Source of the DNA: Alistipes ihumii AP11 | Lineage (GTDB): Bacteria; Bacteroidota; Bacteroidia; Bacteroidales; Rikenellaceae | Assembly (NCBI RefSeq): GCF_025144665.1 | Contig: NZ_CP102294.1 | Location: 62,001-126,000, forward strand | Length of the DNA: 64,000 bases | Direction of reading: 5' to 3' | Shown: positions 26,087-35,278 of the stretch, in pieces | Layout: each line of letters starts with the position of its first letter | How positions within the stretch are numbered: position 1 is the first letter of the stretch | Notes under the pieces: generated by a model | Told to the model about the DNA's origin: nothing | Seen by the model: only the letters and a program-made list of their open reading frames with translations | Databases searched by the model: none | Program-made: the position numbers and the translations under genes

Positions 26087-26815
26087 TTACAAGCCGTTTC
26101 CTCCGATGCTGGAGGACTGTTGCTGCCCGGCGGTCTGTTCGAAATATTTCCACAGGTTATCCTGCGGCGGTACCGGCGCCGTGATGAGGACCGGACTGCG
26201 GCGGACCGGATGGACGAACTCGATCGAGCGGGCATGCAGCGAGATGCTGCCGTCGCGGTTCGAGCGCGGGGCTCCGTACTTCAGATCGCCGCGGATCGGG
26301 CATCCTATCTTCGACAATTGGGCTCGTATTTGGTGGTGTCTTCCGGTGAGCAGCTCGATTTCGAGCAGCCGGTAACGATCGCTTTCAGCCAGTAGCCGGT
26401 AGTCGAGCCGGGCTTCCTTGGCGTCGGGGACCGGACGGTCGTAGGCCTTCGTACGGTTCGTCCGCCCGTCGCGCATGAGGAAATGCCTGAGACTTCCCGA
26501 TTCGGGCGAGGGACGGTTCTCAGTAATAGCCCAATAGATTTTGCGGATACGTCTGTTTTTGACCGTCTCGTTCATGCGCGCGAGCGCCTTGCTCGTTTTG
26601 GCGAACAGGACCGCTCCGCTGACCGGGCGGTCGATCCGGTGTACGACGCCCAGAAAGACGGCTCCGGGCTTGCCGTCGCGGACGCGGATCATCTCCTTGA
26701 CTTCGTCCTCGAGAGCCGGATCGCCCGTCGGATCGGGCTGGACCAGCTCGCCGGAGCGCTTGTTCACGACGATCAGATGGTTGTCTTCGTATAGTATTCG
26801 TTCGGGTTCAAACAT
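26087..26815 (-). CDS. RluA-family pseudouridine synthase
   Basis: The 242-residue cytoplasmic enzyme isomerises uridine in ribosomal or transfer RNA. The catalytic Asp lies in HRIDRPVSGA near residue 60. The other RluA landmarks follow: KIYWA, LLTGRHHQIRAQLS and LHARSIEFVHP. It lacks an N-terminal S4 domain, so it is nearer the short RluA/TruC-like type than RluC/RluD. The exact target base is not predictable. Confidence 0.92.
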   Translation of the reverse strand: MFEPERILYEDNHLIVVNKRSGELVQPDPTGDPALEDEVKEMIRVRDGKPGAVFLGVVHRIDRPVSGAVLFAKTSKALARMNETVKNRRIRKIYWAITENRPSPESGSLRHFLMRDGRTNRTKAYDRPVPDAKEARLDYRLLAESDRYRLLEIELLTGRHHQIRAQLSKIGCPIRGDLKYGAPRSNRDGSISLHARSIEFVHPVRRSPVLITAPVPPQDNLWKYFEQTAGQQQSSSIGGNGL

Positions 26816-27244
26816 ATGCGGTCGTTTCGGGTATTCATGCGGCGCCTGCGCGTTTGTGCCAAAGACGGCATGTTCGGTTTCGAATTGGCTGAAGGCGGAG
26901 GACGGTTATCTCGCCCGTATCGGTTTCTGTATATCCGTAGAAACGGTTCGTCCGTGAAAAACGAGCCTTTCGTCGGCCGGCGGGGCCGAATCCCGTTCCG
27001 TTTTCTGCAAGCCCGGAGGGATTTTCGCAGACGGACGCGGGCCGTTTGCGTCGTTCTTTCTGCCCGTGCCGGTCGAAAACGGCGATGTCTCGGGTGCATG
27101 GTGCGATCCGCGTAGCCGGGACGGCTTTCGGGAGAACGGCCGGACAGAAGACGGCTCTTTTCCGTTCGGCTGTTCGGGAAGAAAAAGAGAGCGCCCGGGT
27201 TACGGGTTCGGCAGCTGCGGTCGTTTTTTTGCTTGTCATGGGAT
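26816..27244. other. Intergenic region, nothing identified
   Basis: About 430 GC-rich bases lie between two minus-strand genes. All frames are Arg/Ala/Pro-rich shadows; no RNA gene, repeat or terminator stands out. Confidence 0.5.
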
Positions 27245-27709
27245 TCATTCGAGCTCGAACGTGAAAGGCAGCAAGGCGCGCGCGGATTCTACGACCGTCG
27301 CGCTGCAGGCGCCGCACAGGATCAGCCGGATCGGAGCGCCCTGCCTCTTTTCGGTGTCGGCGATCACCTGCCGGCATGCTCCGCAGGGCGAACATTCCCG
27401 CGAAGCGGGCAGCGAGGCGATTGCCAGCGCGCGGACTTTCCGTCCGCTCCGGTTCGACTGCACGTAGTAAAGCAGGCTGCGTTCGGCGCACATGCCCGAG
27501 GGAAAGACCTCGCTTTCCTGATTGGCTGCCGACACGATTTCCCCGTCATCGAGCAACGCGGCTGCGCCGACCCGGAAGTCCGAATAGGGCGCATACGACT
27601 TCGAGCAAGCCTCGGCGGCACAATTCGCCAGCCGCCGCTCCGCCTCGGGCAGGTCCTCCAGCGGAGCGTACCGCAGGTATTCGAAAGAGTATAGCCGTTT
27701 TTCCTTCAT
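27245..27709 (-). CDS. cdd: Cytidine deaminase
   Basis: The 154-residue enzyme deaminates cytidine and deoxycytidine in pyrimidine salvage. Zinc site motifs are MCAERSLLYY (Cys as ligand and the catalytic Glu, as in the homotetrameric class) and PCGACRQV. SDFRVGAAALLDDGE near residue 45 is the substrate-binding strand. The ATG at 27709 is preferred: the frame is open further upstream to 28045, but that part is Arg/Gly-rich noncoding sequence. Confidence 0.93.
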   Translation of the reverse strand: MKEKRLYSFEYLRYAPLEDLPEAERRLANCAAEACSKSYAPYSDFRVGAAALLDDGEIVSAANQESEVFPSGMCAERSLLYYVQSNRSGRKVRALAIASLPASRECSPCGACRQVIADTEKRQGAPIRLILCGACSATVVESARALLPFTFELE

Positions 27710-27864
27710 AACGGTTGTCGTTGTTAGCGCATGGTCCGCTCTTGCCCGATTGCCGTGCGGACGGGTTACGGTCCGGCCGGTTCCGTCCGAGTTCCCGAAG
27801 CATGAGCGGGTTGCTGCAATCGCTTTGTCCTGTCCTTTGGGTCGTTCCGGACGCTTCCGGGGAT

Positions 27865-28515
27865 TTATCCGACCGGTCTGACGGCCCGCACCATATGCCT
27901 TTTGCCGAGGGCTCCGGGCAGGCGCTTCACGTCGAATCCCGCCTCGCGCAGATTGCGCTTGACCGCACCCTTGGCCGAATAGGTGACCAGCAGCCCTCCT
28001 TCGCTCAGGATGTCGAATATCCGGCGGAAAACGTCCGCCGTCCACAGTTCCGGTTGCGTGTCCGGAGCGAAAGCGTCGAAGTAAACCAAATCAAAGGTAG
28101 TGTCAAATTCGTAATCCTGCAAGGAAGTTTCGACCTTTCGGATGCGGAATCGCTCGGTAATTCGCGCCGGAACGTTCCACGGAGCCTCGTGCAGGGCCAT
28201 GAACAGCCGGTCGGCTCCGTAGCTGAGTTGCGCGGCGGTTCGCGGATCGACGGGATAGGGCTCCAAGGCCGTATAAGCCACCGTGCGGTTCATAAAGAAA
28301 GCGGCCCGCGCCGTAAGCCATGCGTTCAGGCCGCTGCCGAACCCGACTTCGAGCAGCCTGACATGGGGCAGGCCGCTTGCCGCGAACCCTTGCCGTATGT
28401 AGACGTGCATCGACTCTCCCGTCGCTCCGCGCGTAGAGTGGTACGTATCGCCGAAGACGGGATGCCTCAGCGTGGGCGTCCCGTCTTCAGTTAGCTCTAT
28501 GGTCGGCCGGATCAT
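27865..28515 (-). CDS. mnmD: MnmD-type tRNA wobble uridine methyltransferase
   Basis: The 216-residue SAM-dependent methyltransferase corresponds to the N-terminal half of MnmC, which methylates 5-aminomethyl-2-thiouridine at tRNA position 34. Motifs are HPVFGDTYHSTRGATGESMHVYI at the start, the SAM loop LLEVGFGSGLNA near residue 60, the acidic TALEP strand, and the family signature DLVYFDAFAPDTQPELWT near residue 140. It lacks the oxidoreductase half, as in other stand-alone MnmD proteins. Confidence 0.9.
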   Translation of the reverse strand: MIRPTIELTEDGTPTLRHPVFGDTYHSTRGATGESMHVYIRQGFAASGLPHVRLLEVGFGSGLNAWLTARAAFFMNRTVAYTALEPYPVDPRTAAQLSYGADRLFMALHEAPWNVPARITERFRIRKVETSLQDYEFDTTFDLVYFDAFAPDTQPELWTADVFRRIFDILSEGGLLVTYSAKGAVKRNLREAGFDVKRLPGALGKRHMVRAVRPVG

Positions 28516-28526
28516 GTCCGTTCCGC

Positions 28527-29228
28527 TTAGTTCAGCAGAAAGCGGACCGTGACCGAGTGCTCGATCCTGATTTTTTCGAATTCCAGATTCGGAGCCGCTT
28601 CCGCCGTGCCGGCCGCATCGGCGACGGCGGCGCTTTTGGCCATCAGCATCACGTTCGCATAGCGGGGCGTGTTGTAGCCGTAGTCCTGAATATAGACGGC
28701 CGGACCGGCCGTTTGGCCTACGGCTTCGGCCAGCACCTCGGCGTTCTTGCGGGCCGCCTTGGCCGCATCGGCGCGTACTTGCTGGCGCAGCTCGTCCATG
28801 TTCGACACGTCGGTGCGCTCGATGTTCACGTCGGCGATCCCTGCCGCCTGCAGAGCTTCGAACGCTTGTCCGAGCTGCGCGGCGCTGGAGACTTTCAGTT
28901 GGTAGGTTTTCGTCGAGAGAATGGCGTTCTTACGCAGGAAATAGGTTTGCAGGTCGCTCGTCATGTCCTGCACGACCAGATCCTTCTCGATGTCGATGTG
29001 CGCGGCTTTCAGACGGCGGAACATCTCTTTTTCCTGTTGCTCGACCGAGACTTTCCCCTTGTTGTCCTTTTCGTTGATGACGATCCGCACGTAGATTTCG
29101 TCCGGTGTCACCTCCATGTCGGCTTTGCCCGTCACTTCGATATAGGGTTTGTCGAGAAAATTCTTTTCCTGAGCCGAGGCGCCGGCGGCTATCAGCAGCG
29201 CGGCGGCGAGTACGATCGTCTTTTTCAT
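28527..29228 (-). CDS. Exported SIMPL-domain (DUF541) protein
   Basis: The 233-residue product has a signal peptide ending near residue 19 (AGASAQE) and a SIMPL domain over the remainder (IEVTGKADMEVTPDEIYVRI at the start and EHSVTVRFLL at the end). Members are periplasmic or envelope proteins that form large ring-like oligomers; their role is poorly known and has been linked to oxidative-stress tolerance. It follows mnmD by 11 bases in gene order but is transcribed before it, so the two probably form an operon. Confidence 0.88.
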   Translation of the reverse strand: MKKTIVLAAALLIAAGASAQEKNFLDKPYIEVTGKADMEVTPDEIYVRIVINEKDNKGKVSVEQQEKEMFRRLKAAHIDIEKDLVVQDMTSDLQTYFLRKNAILSTKTYQLKVSSAAQLGQAFEALQAAGIADVNIERTDVSNMDELRQQVRADAAKAARKNAEVLAEAVGQTAGPAVYIQDYGYNTPRYANVMLMAKSAAVADAAGTAEAAPNLEFEKIRIEHSVTVRFLLN

Positions 29229-29361
29229 CTTGTTTCGAGTTTAAAGGTTCTCTTTTCGTATGGATGTTCTGTATTATTCAGATGCTTCCCGCTTCCGGAA
29301 TGTTGCATTTTGGTCTGGGGAAGCGTTGTAAATTTGCATGTTGCGTGAGACGTAAAAGATG

Positions 29362-30108
29362 TCATTCCGCCGCAGACCGGTCGAATAGCATCCGGCTCAA
29401 CGCGTTGACGAATGCCGTTTGTTCTTCGGTCTGGCAACAGCTGTGCCATGCTTGGGAAAATGTTCTTGTATCGGTGCAGTCGCGTAAAATCGGAGCGGAG
29501 AAAAGGGTGATCGCCTGCCAACCTACGGGATTGAGGCGAATCAATCGGTACAGATATTTTCCGATCAGATTGTTTCTCGGACGTCCTTTATTCTCGATTT
29601 CCGTCGGGTCGGTTGCAAGTTCTTTTGCCCGTGTCTGGCAAAATCCGGCCAACGAAACCTCCCGAATCTCGCCCGAGTCGGCCAAATGAGTTGCCAAATA
29701 GTCTGCGTGACAACAAGCATAGGACGGGTCGAATTTTTCGAAGAATGCACCGCTTAATTCCAACAGGTAATCTGATGCCGCTTCGCATAAACATTCGGGT
29801 ATCCATTTTAGGGCATCTGTTTGCGGATAACAATCCATGACAACGTGGCTCAATTCATGGCTCAGTTGGTAAATAATTTGGGACCAGTATTTTGTTGAGG
29901 CGTTGAGGTAGATTCGGAATTTTTCTGTTTGTCCCGGATTCATGCGCTGCGGTGCAGTCAGAGGATAGTCCCTGTCCCATTTGACTACGGCGATGCGATC
30001 TCGTTGCAAGTGCCGTTGCGGAAACAGAATACAAAACGTCTCGAAGATGTGGAGGATGATTCTTCGGTCTAATTCGCAATAATAGTTGTCAATGATAAAT
30101 CGTTCCAT
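29362..30108 (-). CDS. Metallopeptidase-like protein with HExxH motif
   Basis: The 248-residue protein has a zinc-peptidase-like motif HELSH near residue 87, with a candidate third ligand Glu about 19-24 residues later (WIPECLCEAASDYLLE). That is gluzincin-like spacing. No signal peptide is seen, so it is probably cytoplasmic. Several Cys follow. The base composition is poorer in GC than its neighbours, which suggests acquisition. It starts 10 bases after the RlmD stop and may be co-transcribed. I do not recognise the family. A start further upstream at 30225 would overlap rlmD and is unlikely. Confidence 0.7.
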   Translation of the reverse strand: MERFIIDNYYCELDRRIILHIFETFCILFPQRHLQRDRIAVVKWDRDYPLTAPQRMNPGQTEKFRIYLNASTKYWSQIIYQLSHELSHVVMDCYPQTDALKWIPECLCEAASDYLLELSGAFFEKFDPSYACCHADYLATHLADSGEIREVSLAGFCQTRAKELATDPTEIENKGRPRNNLIGKYLYRLIRLNPVGWQAITLFSAPILRDCTDTRTFSQAWHSCCQTEEQTAFVNALSRMLFDRSAAE

Positions 30109-30118
30109 GAGTACGGAT

Positions 30119-31543
30119 TCATATCCTTTGTTCGTTTCTCCGGACCAGCAGCACGACGTTTTCGACGTGGTGGGTGTGCGGGAACATATCCACCGGCTGA
30201 ATGCGGAGCACGCGATAGTCGGCATCGAGCAACGCCAAGTCGCGGGCCTGCGTGGCCGGGTTGCAGCTGACGTAGACGATCCGTCCGGGCGCTGCGCCGA
30301 GGATCGTGCGCGCGACGTCCTCGTGGATACCTGCCCGGGGCGGGTCCAGAATCACGACGTCGGGCCGACCGTTGCGCTCGACGAACGCCTCGTCGAGCAC
30401 GTCCTTCATGTCTCCCGCGTAGAACGTCGTATTGTCGATGCCGTTGAGGCGCGAATTGGTCCGGGCGTCCTCGATCGCTTCGGGCACGTACTCGACGCCG
30501 ATCACTCGCGACGCCCGGGCGGCGACGAAGTTGGCTATCGTGCCCGTGCCCGTGTACAGGTCGTAGACGGTTTCCTGTCCGGTCAGCGCGGCGAACTCGC
30601 GGACTATCTTGTACAGTTCGTAAGCTTGGGACGAGTTGGTTTGGTAGAACGATTTCGGCCCGACCTTGAAACGCAGGCTTTCCATCTCTTCGAAAATATG
30701 GTCGCGCCCGCTGTGCAGGCGGATTTCCAGATCGCCGATCGTGTCGTTGAGTTTCGTGTTGACGACCCACATCAGCGATGCCAGTCCGGGAAAGCGCTCT
30801 CTCGTGTGGCTCAGCAGCGCGTCGATGCGCTCGCGGTCGTCTTCCCCGAACACGACGATCGCCATCACCTCGCCCGTCGACGCGGTGCGCACGATCAGGT
30901 TGCGCATCAGTCCCCGATGCTCGCGGATATCGTAGAACGAGTAGCCCCGGTCGATGCAGAATGCGCGGACTTCCTGCCGGATCGCGTTCGACGGATCGGG
31001 CTGCAGCCAGCATTTGCGGATGTCGAGCACCTTGTCGAACAGTCCCGGAATATGGAAGCCGAGGGCCGGTTCCCGCGCCGGCTCGTCCTGCGCGGCGATC
31101 TCCTCGGGCGTCAGCCAGCGCCGGTCGCTGAAAGTGAATTCCAGTTTGTTGCGGTAGAACAGCGTCTGCCGCGAGCCCCTGATCGGGCCGATCTCGGGCA
31201 GCTCGATTCCTCCTATGCGTTTCAGTTGCTCGGCGACCTGCTCCTGCTTGAAGCGGAGCTGTTCGTCGTAAGGCATGTTCTGCCACTTGCATCCGCCGCA
31301 GACGCCGAAATGCTCGCAGACCGGCTCGACGCGCAGCGGCGAGCGGCGGACGAAACGGACGATACGGCCCTCCATGTATCTCCGGCGTTTGCAACACACC
31401 TGTACGTCGACCACGTCGCCCGGCACGGCCATCGGAACGAACACGACGATGTCGTTCCATCGCCCGAGCGCCTTGCCCTCGGCGGCTACGGCGACGATTT
31501 CGAGCGACTCGATCAGCGGATGATTCGCTTTTTTTCTTCCCAC
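30119..31543 (-). CDS. rlmD: RlmD/RumA-type 23S rRNA (uracil-5-)-methyltransferase
   Basis: The 474-residue enzyme methylates C5 of a uridine in 23S rRNA (or tRNA) with SAM. Order: N-terminal TRAM domain (about 10-70); iron-sulphur cluster Cys in CEHFGVCGGCKWQNM (about 76-90) with a further Cys later; central domain; SAM motif VYDLYTGTGTIANF near residue 335; DPPRAGIHEDV; and the catalytic Cys in VSCNPATQARDL near residue 430. The family includes RlmD, RlmCD and TrmA; the iron-sulphur motif argues for the RlmD/RlmCD side. Confidence 0.92.
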   Translation of the reverse strand: MGRKKANHPLIESLEIVAVAAEGKALGRWNDIVVFVPMAVPGDVVDVQVCCKRRRYMEGRIVRFVRRSPLRVEPVCEHFGVCGGCKWQNMPYDEQLRFKQEQVAEQLKRIGGIELPEIGPIRGSRQTLFYRNKLEFTFSDRRWLTPEEIAAQDEPAREPALGFHIPGLFDKVLDIRKCWLQPDPSNAIRQEVRAFCIDRGYSFYDIREHRGLMRNLIVRTASTGEVMAIVVFGEDDRERIDALLSHTRERFPGLASLMWVVNTKLNDTIGDLEIRLHSGRDHIFEEMESLRFKVGPKSFYQTNSSQAYELYKIVREFAALTGQETVYDLYTGTGTIANFVAARASRVIGVEYVPEAIEDARTNSRLNGIDNTTFYAGDMKDVLDEAFVERNGRPDVVILDPPRAGIHEDVARTILGAAPGRIVYVSCNPATQARDLALLDADYRVLRIQPVDMFPHTHHVENVVLLVRRNEQRI

Positions 31544-31584
31544 TTATTTTCCCGTTTTGTTTTTTACCACAGTAACTAATCGCT

Positions 31585-31592
31585 ATCTTTGT
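31585..31592 (+). promoter_or_regulatory. TAnnTTTG promoter element of the MBL-FkbM-trmD operon
   Basis: TATCTTTG lies 32 bases upstream of the ATG at 31625. Confidence 0.65.
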
Positions 31593-31624
31593 CTGCGATT
31601 GCGGCGTAAATATAGGACAAATAT

Positions 31625-32290
31625 ATGATAAAGACCGGAGTTATCGTTTCCAATCCGTTTCAGGAGAATACGATCGTGCTGTCGGATTCTACGGGCGAGT
31701 GCATCATCGTCGATGCGGGCGGATACACCCCGCAGGAGAACGCGGCGCTGTCGAAATACATCGAGCAGAACGGGCTGCGCCCCGTCATGGCCGTCAATAC
31801 GCACGGTCATGTGGACCATATGCTCGGCGTGAATTACGTGAAGGACACCTACGGCGTTCCGTTCGCGATCGACGGGCGCGATGCCTTTCTGATCGAGTCG
31901 GCGCCGACTCACGGCGCGATCTACGGGTTCCGGGTCGATTCGGTGCCGGGCATCGACGTCGACCTGCAGGGGCAGAAGGAGATTCGTTTCGGCCATACGA
32001 CGATGCGGATCATCGAGACGCCGGGCCATACGCCGGGTCACATCGCGCTGTACAATCCCGAGCAGAAACTGCTGCTGACGGGCGACACGCTGTTCCGCGA
32101 GAGCATCGGCCGGACGGACCTGCCGGGCGGCGACTACAGCTGGATCATGCGGAGCATACTCGACAAGCTGATGCCGTTGGGAGACGACGTGCATTTCTAT
32201 CCCGGTCACGGGCAGGACAGCACGATCGGCCACGAGGCGCTCTACAATCCGTTCGTGACCGAGGTGCTCGGAGGAGAGGTGAATTGTTGA
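31625..32290 (+). CDS. MBL-fold metallohydrolase (GloB-like)
   Basis: The 221-residue protein has the metallo-beta-lactamase motif THGHVDHMLG near residue 58, GHTPGHI near 135, the Asp ligand in LLTGDTLF and a final HGQDSTIGHE. This is the layout of hydroxyacylglutathione-hydrolase-like enzymes. The true thiolester substrate is unknown, since these bacteria usually lack glutathione. It is the first gene of a tight operon: its TGA overlaps the TTG start of the next gene, and that gene overlaps trmD. Confidence 0.9.
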   Translation: MIKTGVIVSNPFQENTIVLSDSTGECIIVDAGGYTPQENAALSKYIEQNGLRPVMAVNTHGHVDHMLGVNYVKDTYGVPFAIDGRDAFLIESAPTHGAIYGFRVDSVPGIDVDLQGQKEIRFGHTTMRIIETPGHTPGHIALYNPEQKLLLTGDTLFRESIGRTDLPGGDYSWIMRSILDKLMPLGDDVHFYPGHGQDSTIGHEALYNPFVTEVLGGEVNC

Positions 32291-33087
32291 ATCTTAAAAG
32301 AGCGAGCGAAGTGGGCGCTGTGGGACATGCGGTCCGCCGGGCCATGTACCGGACTCTGTCGCTGGACCGTTATCTGAAGACGCTGAGCGGAATGTACCTG
32401 CTCGGCTACCGCACGGGGATCGGCCGCTCGGCCGCCTACGAGTATCCCCGTTTCCTGAAAAATCTCGTGTCGGAGGGCGATACGGCGATCGACATCGGGG
32501 CCAACCTTGGCTATTACTCCTATGCGCTGGCCTCGTTGGTCGGGCCGCAGGGACGTGTCCGGGCCGTCGAGCCGGTCGAGCCGATCCGCCGCGTGCTGCG
32601 GCACAATCTGCGCCGTTTCCGCCATGTCGAGGTTCTCGCCTGCGCGCTCGGCGACGCGGACCGGACGATTCGCATGGGCAACGCGACGGTGGACCGCGAC
32701 GGCTATTTCGGCACGGGGCAGAACTTCGTGCTCGACAAGCCGGCGGCGGGGTTGGCGCTCGTCGAATTCGAGGCCGAGATGAGGCGCGGCAGCGAGCTGT
32801 TCGCGTCGCTCGACCGGATCGATCTGATCAAGTGCGATATCGAGGGCTACGAGCTTGTCGTGATGACCGAGATGCGTCCGCTGCTCGAGCGGCATCACCC
32901 GACCGTGCTGATCGAGACCGGGGGAGATAACCGTCCGCGAATCGTCGCGCTGTTCGGCTCGATCGGTTACGACGGCTATGTGCTGAGCGAGGGGACGATG
33001 AGGCCGCTCGCCGACGGCGATACGAAAGACATCGTTTTCGTTCACCGCAGCAGGCGGGAGCGCTACCAGAAACTGATCCGGCCATGA
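32287..33087 (+). CDS. FkbM-family SAM methyltransferase
   Basis: The protein contains the FkbM domain: SAM-binding [14 protein letters not shown] near residue 70, VRAVEPVEP on the second strand, and [11 protein letters not shown] near residue 180. I start it at TTG 32287, which overlaps the preceding TGA (TTGA) and suggests coupling. ATG 32344 ([10 protein letters not shown]) is the conservative alternative and would shorten it by 19 residues. FkbM enzymes O-methylate sugars or small molecules; the substrate is unknown. The stop overlaps the trmD start (ATGA). Confidence 0.82.
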   Translation: MNLKRASEVGAVGHAVRRAMYRTLSLDRYLKTLSGMYLLGYRTGIGRSAAYEYPRFLKNLVSEGDTAIDIGANLGYYSYALASLVGPQGRVRAVEPVEPIRRVLRHNLRRFRHVEVLACALGDADRTIRMGNATVDRDGYFGTGQNFVLDKPAAGLALVEFEAEMRRGSELFASLDRIDLIKCDIEGYELVVMTEMRPLLERHHPTVLIETGGDNRPRIVALFGSIGYDGYVLSEGTMRPLADGDTKDIVFVHRSRRERYQKLIRP

Positions 33088-33758
33088 GAATAGACATTCT
33101 GACCGTCGTACCCGAGTTGTTGCAGAGCCCGCTGAACGAGTCGATACTCAAGCGCGCCCAGCAGAAGGGGCTCGTCGAAATCTGCGTGCACAACCTGCGC
33201 GATTACGCGTTCGACAAACACCGTCAGGTCGATGACTACCCGTTTGGAGGCGAGGCGGGCATGGTGATGAAGGCCGAGCCTATTTTTTTGTGCATCGAGG
33301 AGTTGCAGCGGCAGCGCAGCTACGACGAGATCATCTATACTTCGCCCGATGGCCGGCGCTACGACCAGCACGAGGCCAACCGGCTCTCGACGCTCGGGAA
33401 CATCATCATCCTGTGCGGTCACTACAAGGGAGTGGACTACCGGGTGCGCGAACATCTGATCACGAGCGAGCTGTCGATCGGCGATTACGTGCTGACCGGA
33501 GGCGAGCTGGCCGCCGCGATTATAGCCGACAGCGTTGTGCGCATTCTGCCCGGTGCGATCGGCGACGGGAGTTCGGCGCTGACCGACTGTTTTCAGGATA
33601 ACCTGCTGGCGCCGCCGGTCTATACGCGTCCGGCCGATTTTCGCGGCTGGAAGGTGCCGGACGTGCTCTTGTCGGGCAACTTCGCCGAGATCGAGAAGTG
33701 GCAGGAGCAGCAGGCGTTCGAGCGTACCGAGCGGTTGCGGCCCGATCTGTTGAGGTAA
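33084..33758 (+). CDS. trmD: tRNA (guanine-37-N1)-methyltransferase
   Basis: The 224-residue enzyme methylates G37 of tRNAs reading CUN, CCN and CGG and prevents frameshifting. Diagnostic segments: [11 protein letters not shown] start, [18 protein letters not shown], the trefoil-knot SAM site [14 protein letters not shown] and [16 protein letters not shown], and the C-terminal [12 protein letters not shown]. It overlaps the upstream FkbM gene by four bases. Placement outside the usual rpsP-rimM-trmD-rplS operon is common in Bacteroidota. Confidence 0.97.
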   Translation: MRIDILTVVPELLQSPLNESILKRAQQKGLVEICVHNLRDYAFDKHRQVDDYPFGGEAGMVMKAEPIFLCIEELQRQRSYDEIIYTSPDGRRYDQHEANRLSTLGNIIILCGHYKGVDYRVREHLITSELSIGDYVLTGGELAAAIIADSVVRILPGAIGDGSSALTDCFQDNLLAPPVYTRPADFRGWKVPDVLLSGNFAEIEKWQEQQAFERTERLRPDLLR

Positions 33759-34141
33759 CGGGCCGTGTCGGGGTTGCCCCCGGATTTTTGCCCGGGCATC
33801 GGGAAAAGACCGGACGGCAATCGGTCGGGACTTGGCCAAGGCTGCGAACCGCTCGGCGCGGATTCGCAGGGTGAGCCGGAAGATTCGAAGGACGGGTTGA
33901 AAACGTCCGGGCGGCTGTCTCGGCCGCTCGTGCGGGAGCAGCCGGCCGTCGGACAGCAAGCGCGTCCGTACGATGGAGGGGCCGGGCGAAAACCGTTTCG
34001 CCGGGTTCTTACGGGTATACGATAGAATGAAGGGCCGGCGCGTCTCGGAAACGGAGCGTATGCCGGGAATACGGCATCCCTGTTTTCGTGCGGAAGAGTA
34101 GCCGGAGTCGGCAGGTAAATATTTATGCAAACCGAGTCGTT
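33759..34141 (+). other. Intergenic leader between trmD and lpxB
   Basis: About 380 GC-rich bases without a supported gene. I found no clear promoter or terminator, only shadow frames. Confidence 0.5.
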
Positions 34142-35278
34142 ATGAAATACTATCTGATAGCCGGCGAGGCTTCGGGCGACCTGCACGGGTCGAACCTGAT
34201 GAAGGGCATACTGAAGGCCGATCCCGGAGCCCGCTTCCGCTTTTGGGGCGGCGACAAGATGGCCGCCGTAGGCGGAGCGGAGAATCTGGCGATGCACTAC
34301 GAGAAAGCGTCGTTCATGGGATTTACCGAAGTGCTGAAGAATCTGCGGACGATCTTCGGCCAGATCGAACAGTGCAAGCGCGACGTGGCGGCCTACGCTC
34401 CCGACGTGCTCGTGCTGATCGACTATGCCGGTTTCAACCTTCGTCTGGCCCGTTTCGGCCGCGAGCGCGGCATACCGACCTATTACTACATCGCGCCGAA
34501 AGTCTGGGCATGGAAGGAGTCGCGCGTGAAAAAAATCCGGCGTTGGGTCGACCGGCTGTTCGTCATCTTTCCGTTCGAGGTCGAGTATTTCCGTCGCCGG
34601 GGTATCGAGGCGATCTATGAGGGCAATCCGCTGATGGACGCGATCGATGCGCGCCGTGCCGCGCTCGGCTCGAAAGAGGAGTTCCGGGCCGTGCACGGGC
34701 TCGACGGACGTCCGGTCGTGGCATGCCTGGCCGGCAGCCGGCGCTCGGAGATCGGCTACAATCTGCCGTTCATGGTCGAGTTGTCGGGGCGATTTCCGCA
34801 GTATCAGTTCGTCGTGGCGGGCGTGCCGTGGCTTGACCGCTCGGTCTACGAGCCGCTGATCGCGGGCTCGCCCGTGCGCTACGTCTGCGACGCGACTTAC
34901 GAGTTACTGGCCCACAGCGAGGCGGCCGTCGTCACGTCGGGGACTGCGACGCTCGAGACGGCTCTGCTCGGCACGCCCGAGATGGTATGCTATCGCCGCG
35001 ACTGGCCGTCGATGCTGATCGGCAAGATGTTTCTCAAGACGAAATACGTCTCGCTCGTCAACCTCGTACTCGGCCGCGAGTGCGTGCGCGAGCTGCTGCA
35101 ACACCATATGACGATGGCCAATGCGACGGCCGAGCTGCAGGCCGTTCTGCCCGGAGGGGCCAAGCACGAGCGGATAAAGACCGATTACGCCGAGTTGCGC
35201 TCGCTGATCGGCCGCAGCGGGGTGTCGGACCGTGTAGGGAGCCGGATGGTCGAACTGCTCAAAAGCGACATGAAATGA
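34142..35278 (+). CDS. lpxB: Lipid-A-disaccharide synthase
   Basis: The 378-residue glycosyltransferase joins UDP-2,3-diacylglucosamine and lipid X into the lipid A disaccharide at the inner membrane. Family segments: MKYYLIAGEASGDLHGSNL at the start, SFMGFTEVL, VLIDYAGFNLRLAR, YYIAPKVWAWKESRVKKI, YEGNPLMD and CLAGSRRSEI. The C-terminal SGTATLETALLGTPEMVCYR is the UDP-binding part. The start at 34142 matches the conserved N-terminus. The next gene begins inside its stop codon, so the two are coupled. Confidence 0.97.
   Translation: MKYYLIAGEASGDLHGSNLMKGILKADPGARFRFWGGDKMAAVGGAENLAMHYEKASFMGFTEVLKNLRTIFGQIEQCKRDVAAYAPDVLVLIDYAGFNLRLARFGRERGIPTYYYIAPKVWAWKESRVKKIRRWVDRLFVIFPFEVEYFRRRGIEAIYEGNPLMDAIDARRAALGSKEEFRAVHGLDGRPVVACLAGSRRSEIGYNLPFMVELSGRFPQYQFVVAGVPWLDRSVYEPLIAGSPVRYVCDATYELLAHSEAAVVTSGTATLETALLGTPEMVCYRRDWPSMLIGKMFLKTKYVSLVNLVLGRECVRELLQHHMTMANATAELQAVLPGGAKHERIKTDYAELRSLIGRSGVSDRVGSRMVELLKSDMK

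Noticed and set aside
27245-28045. Longer cytidine deaminase with a 112-residue N-terminal extension
   Set aside because: The extension is Arg/Gly/Pro-rich noncoding sequence; the conserved domain begins just after the ATG at 27709.
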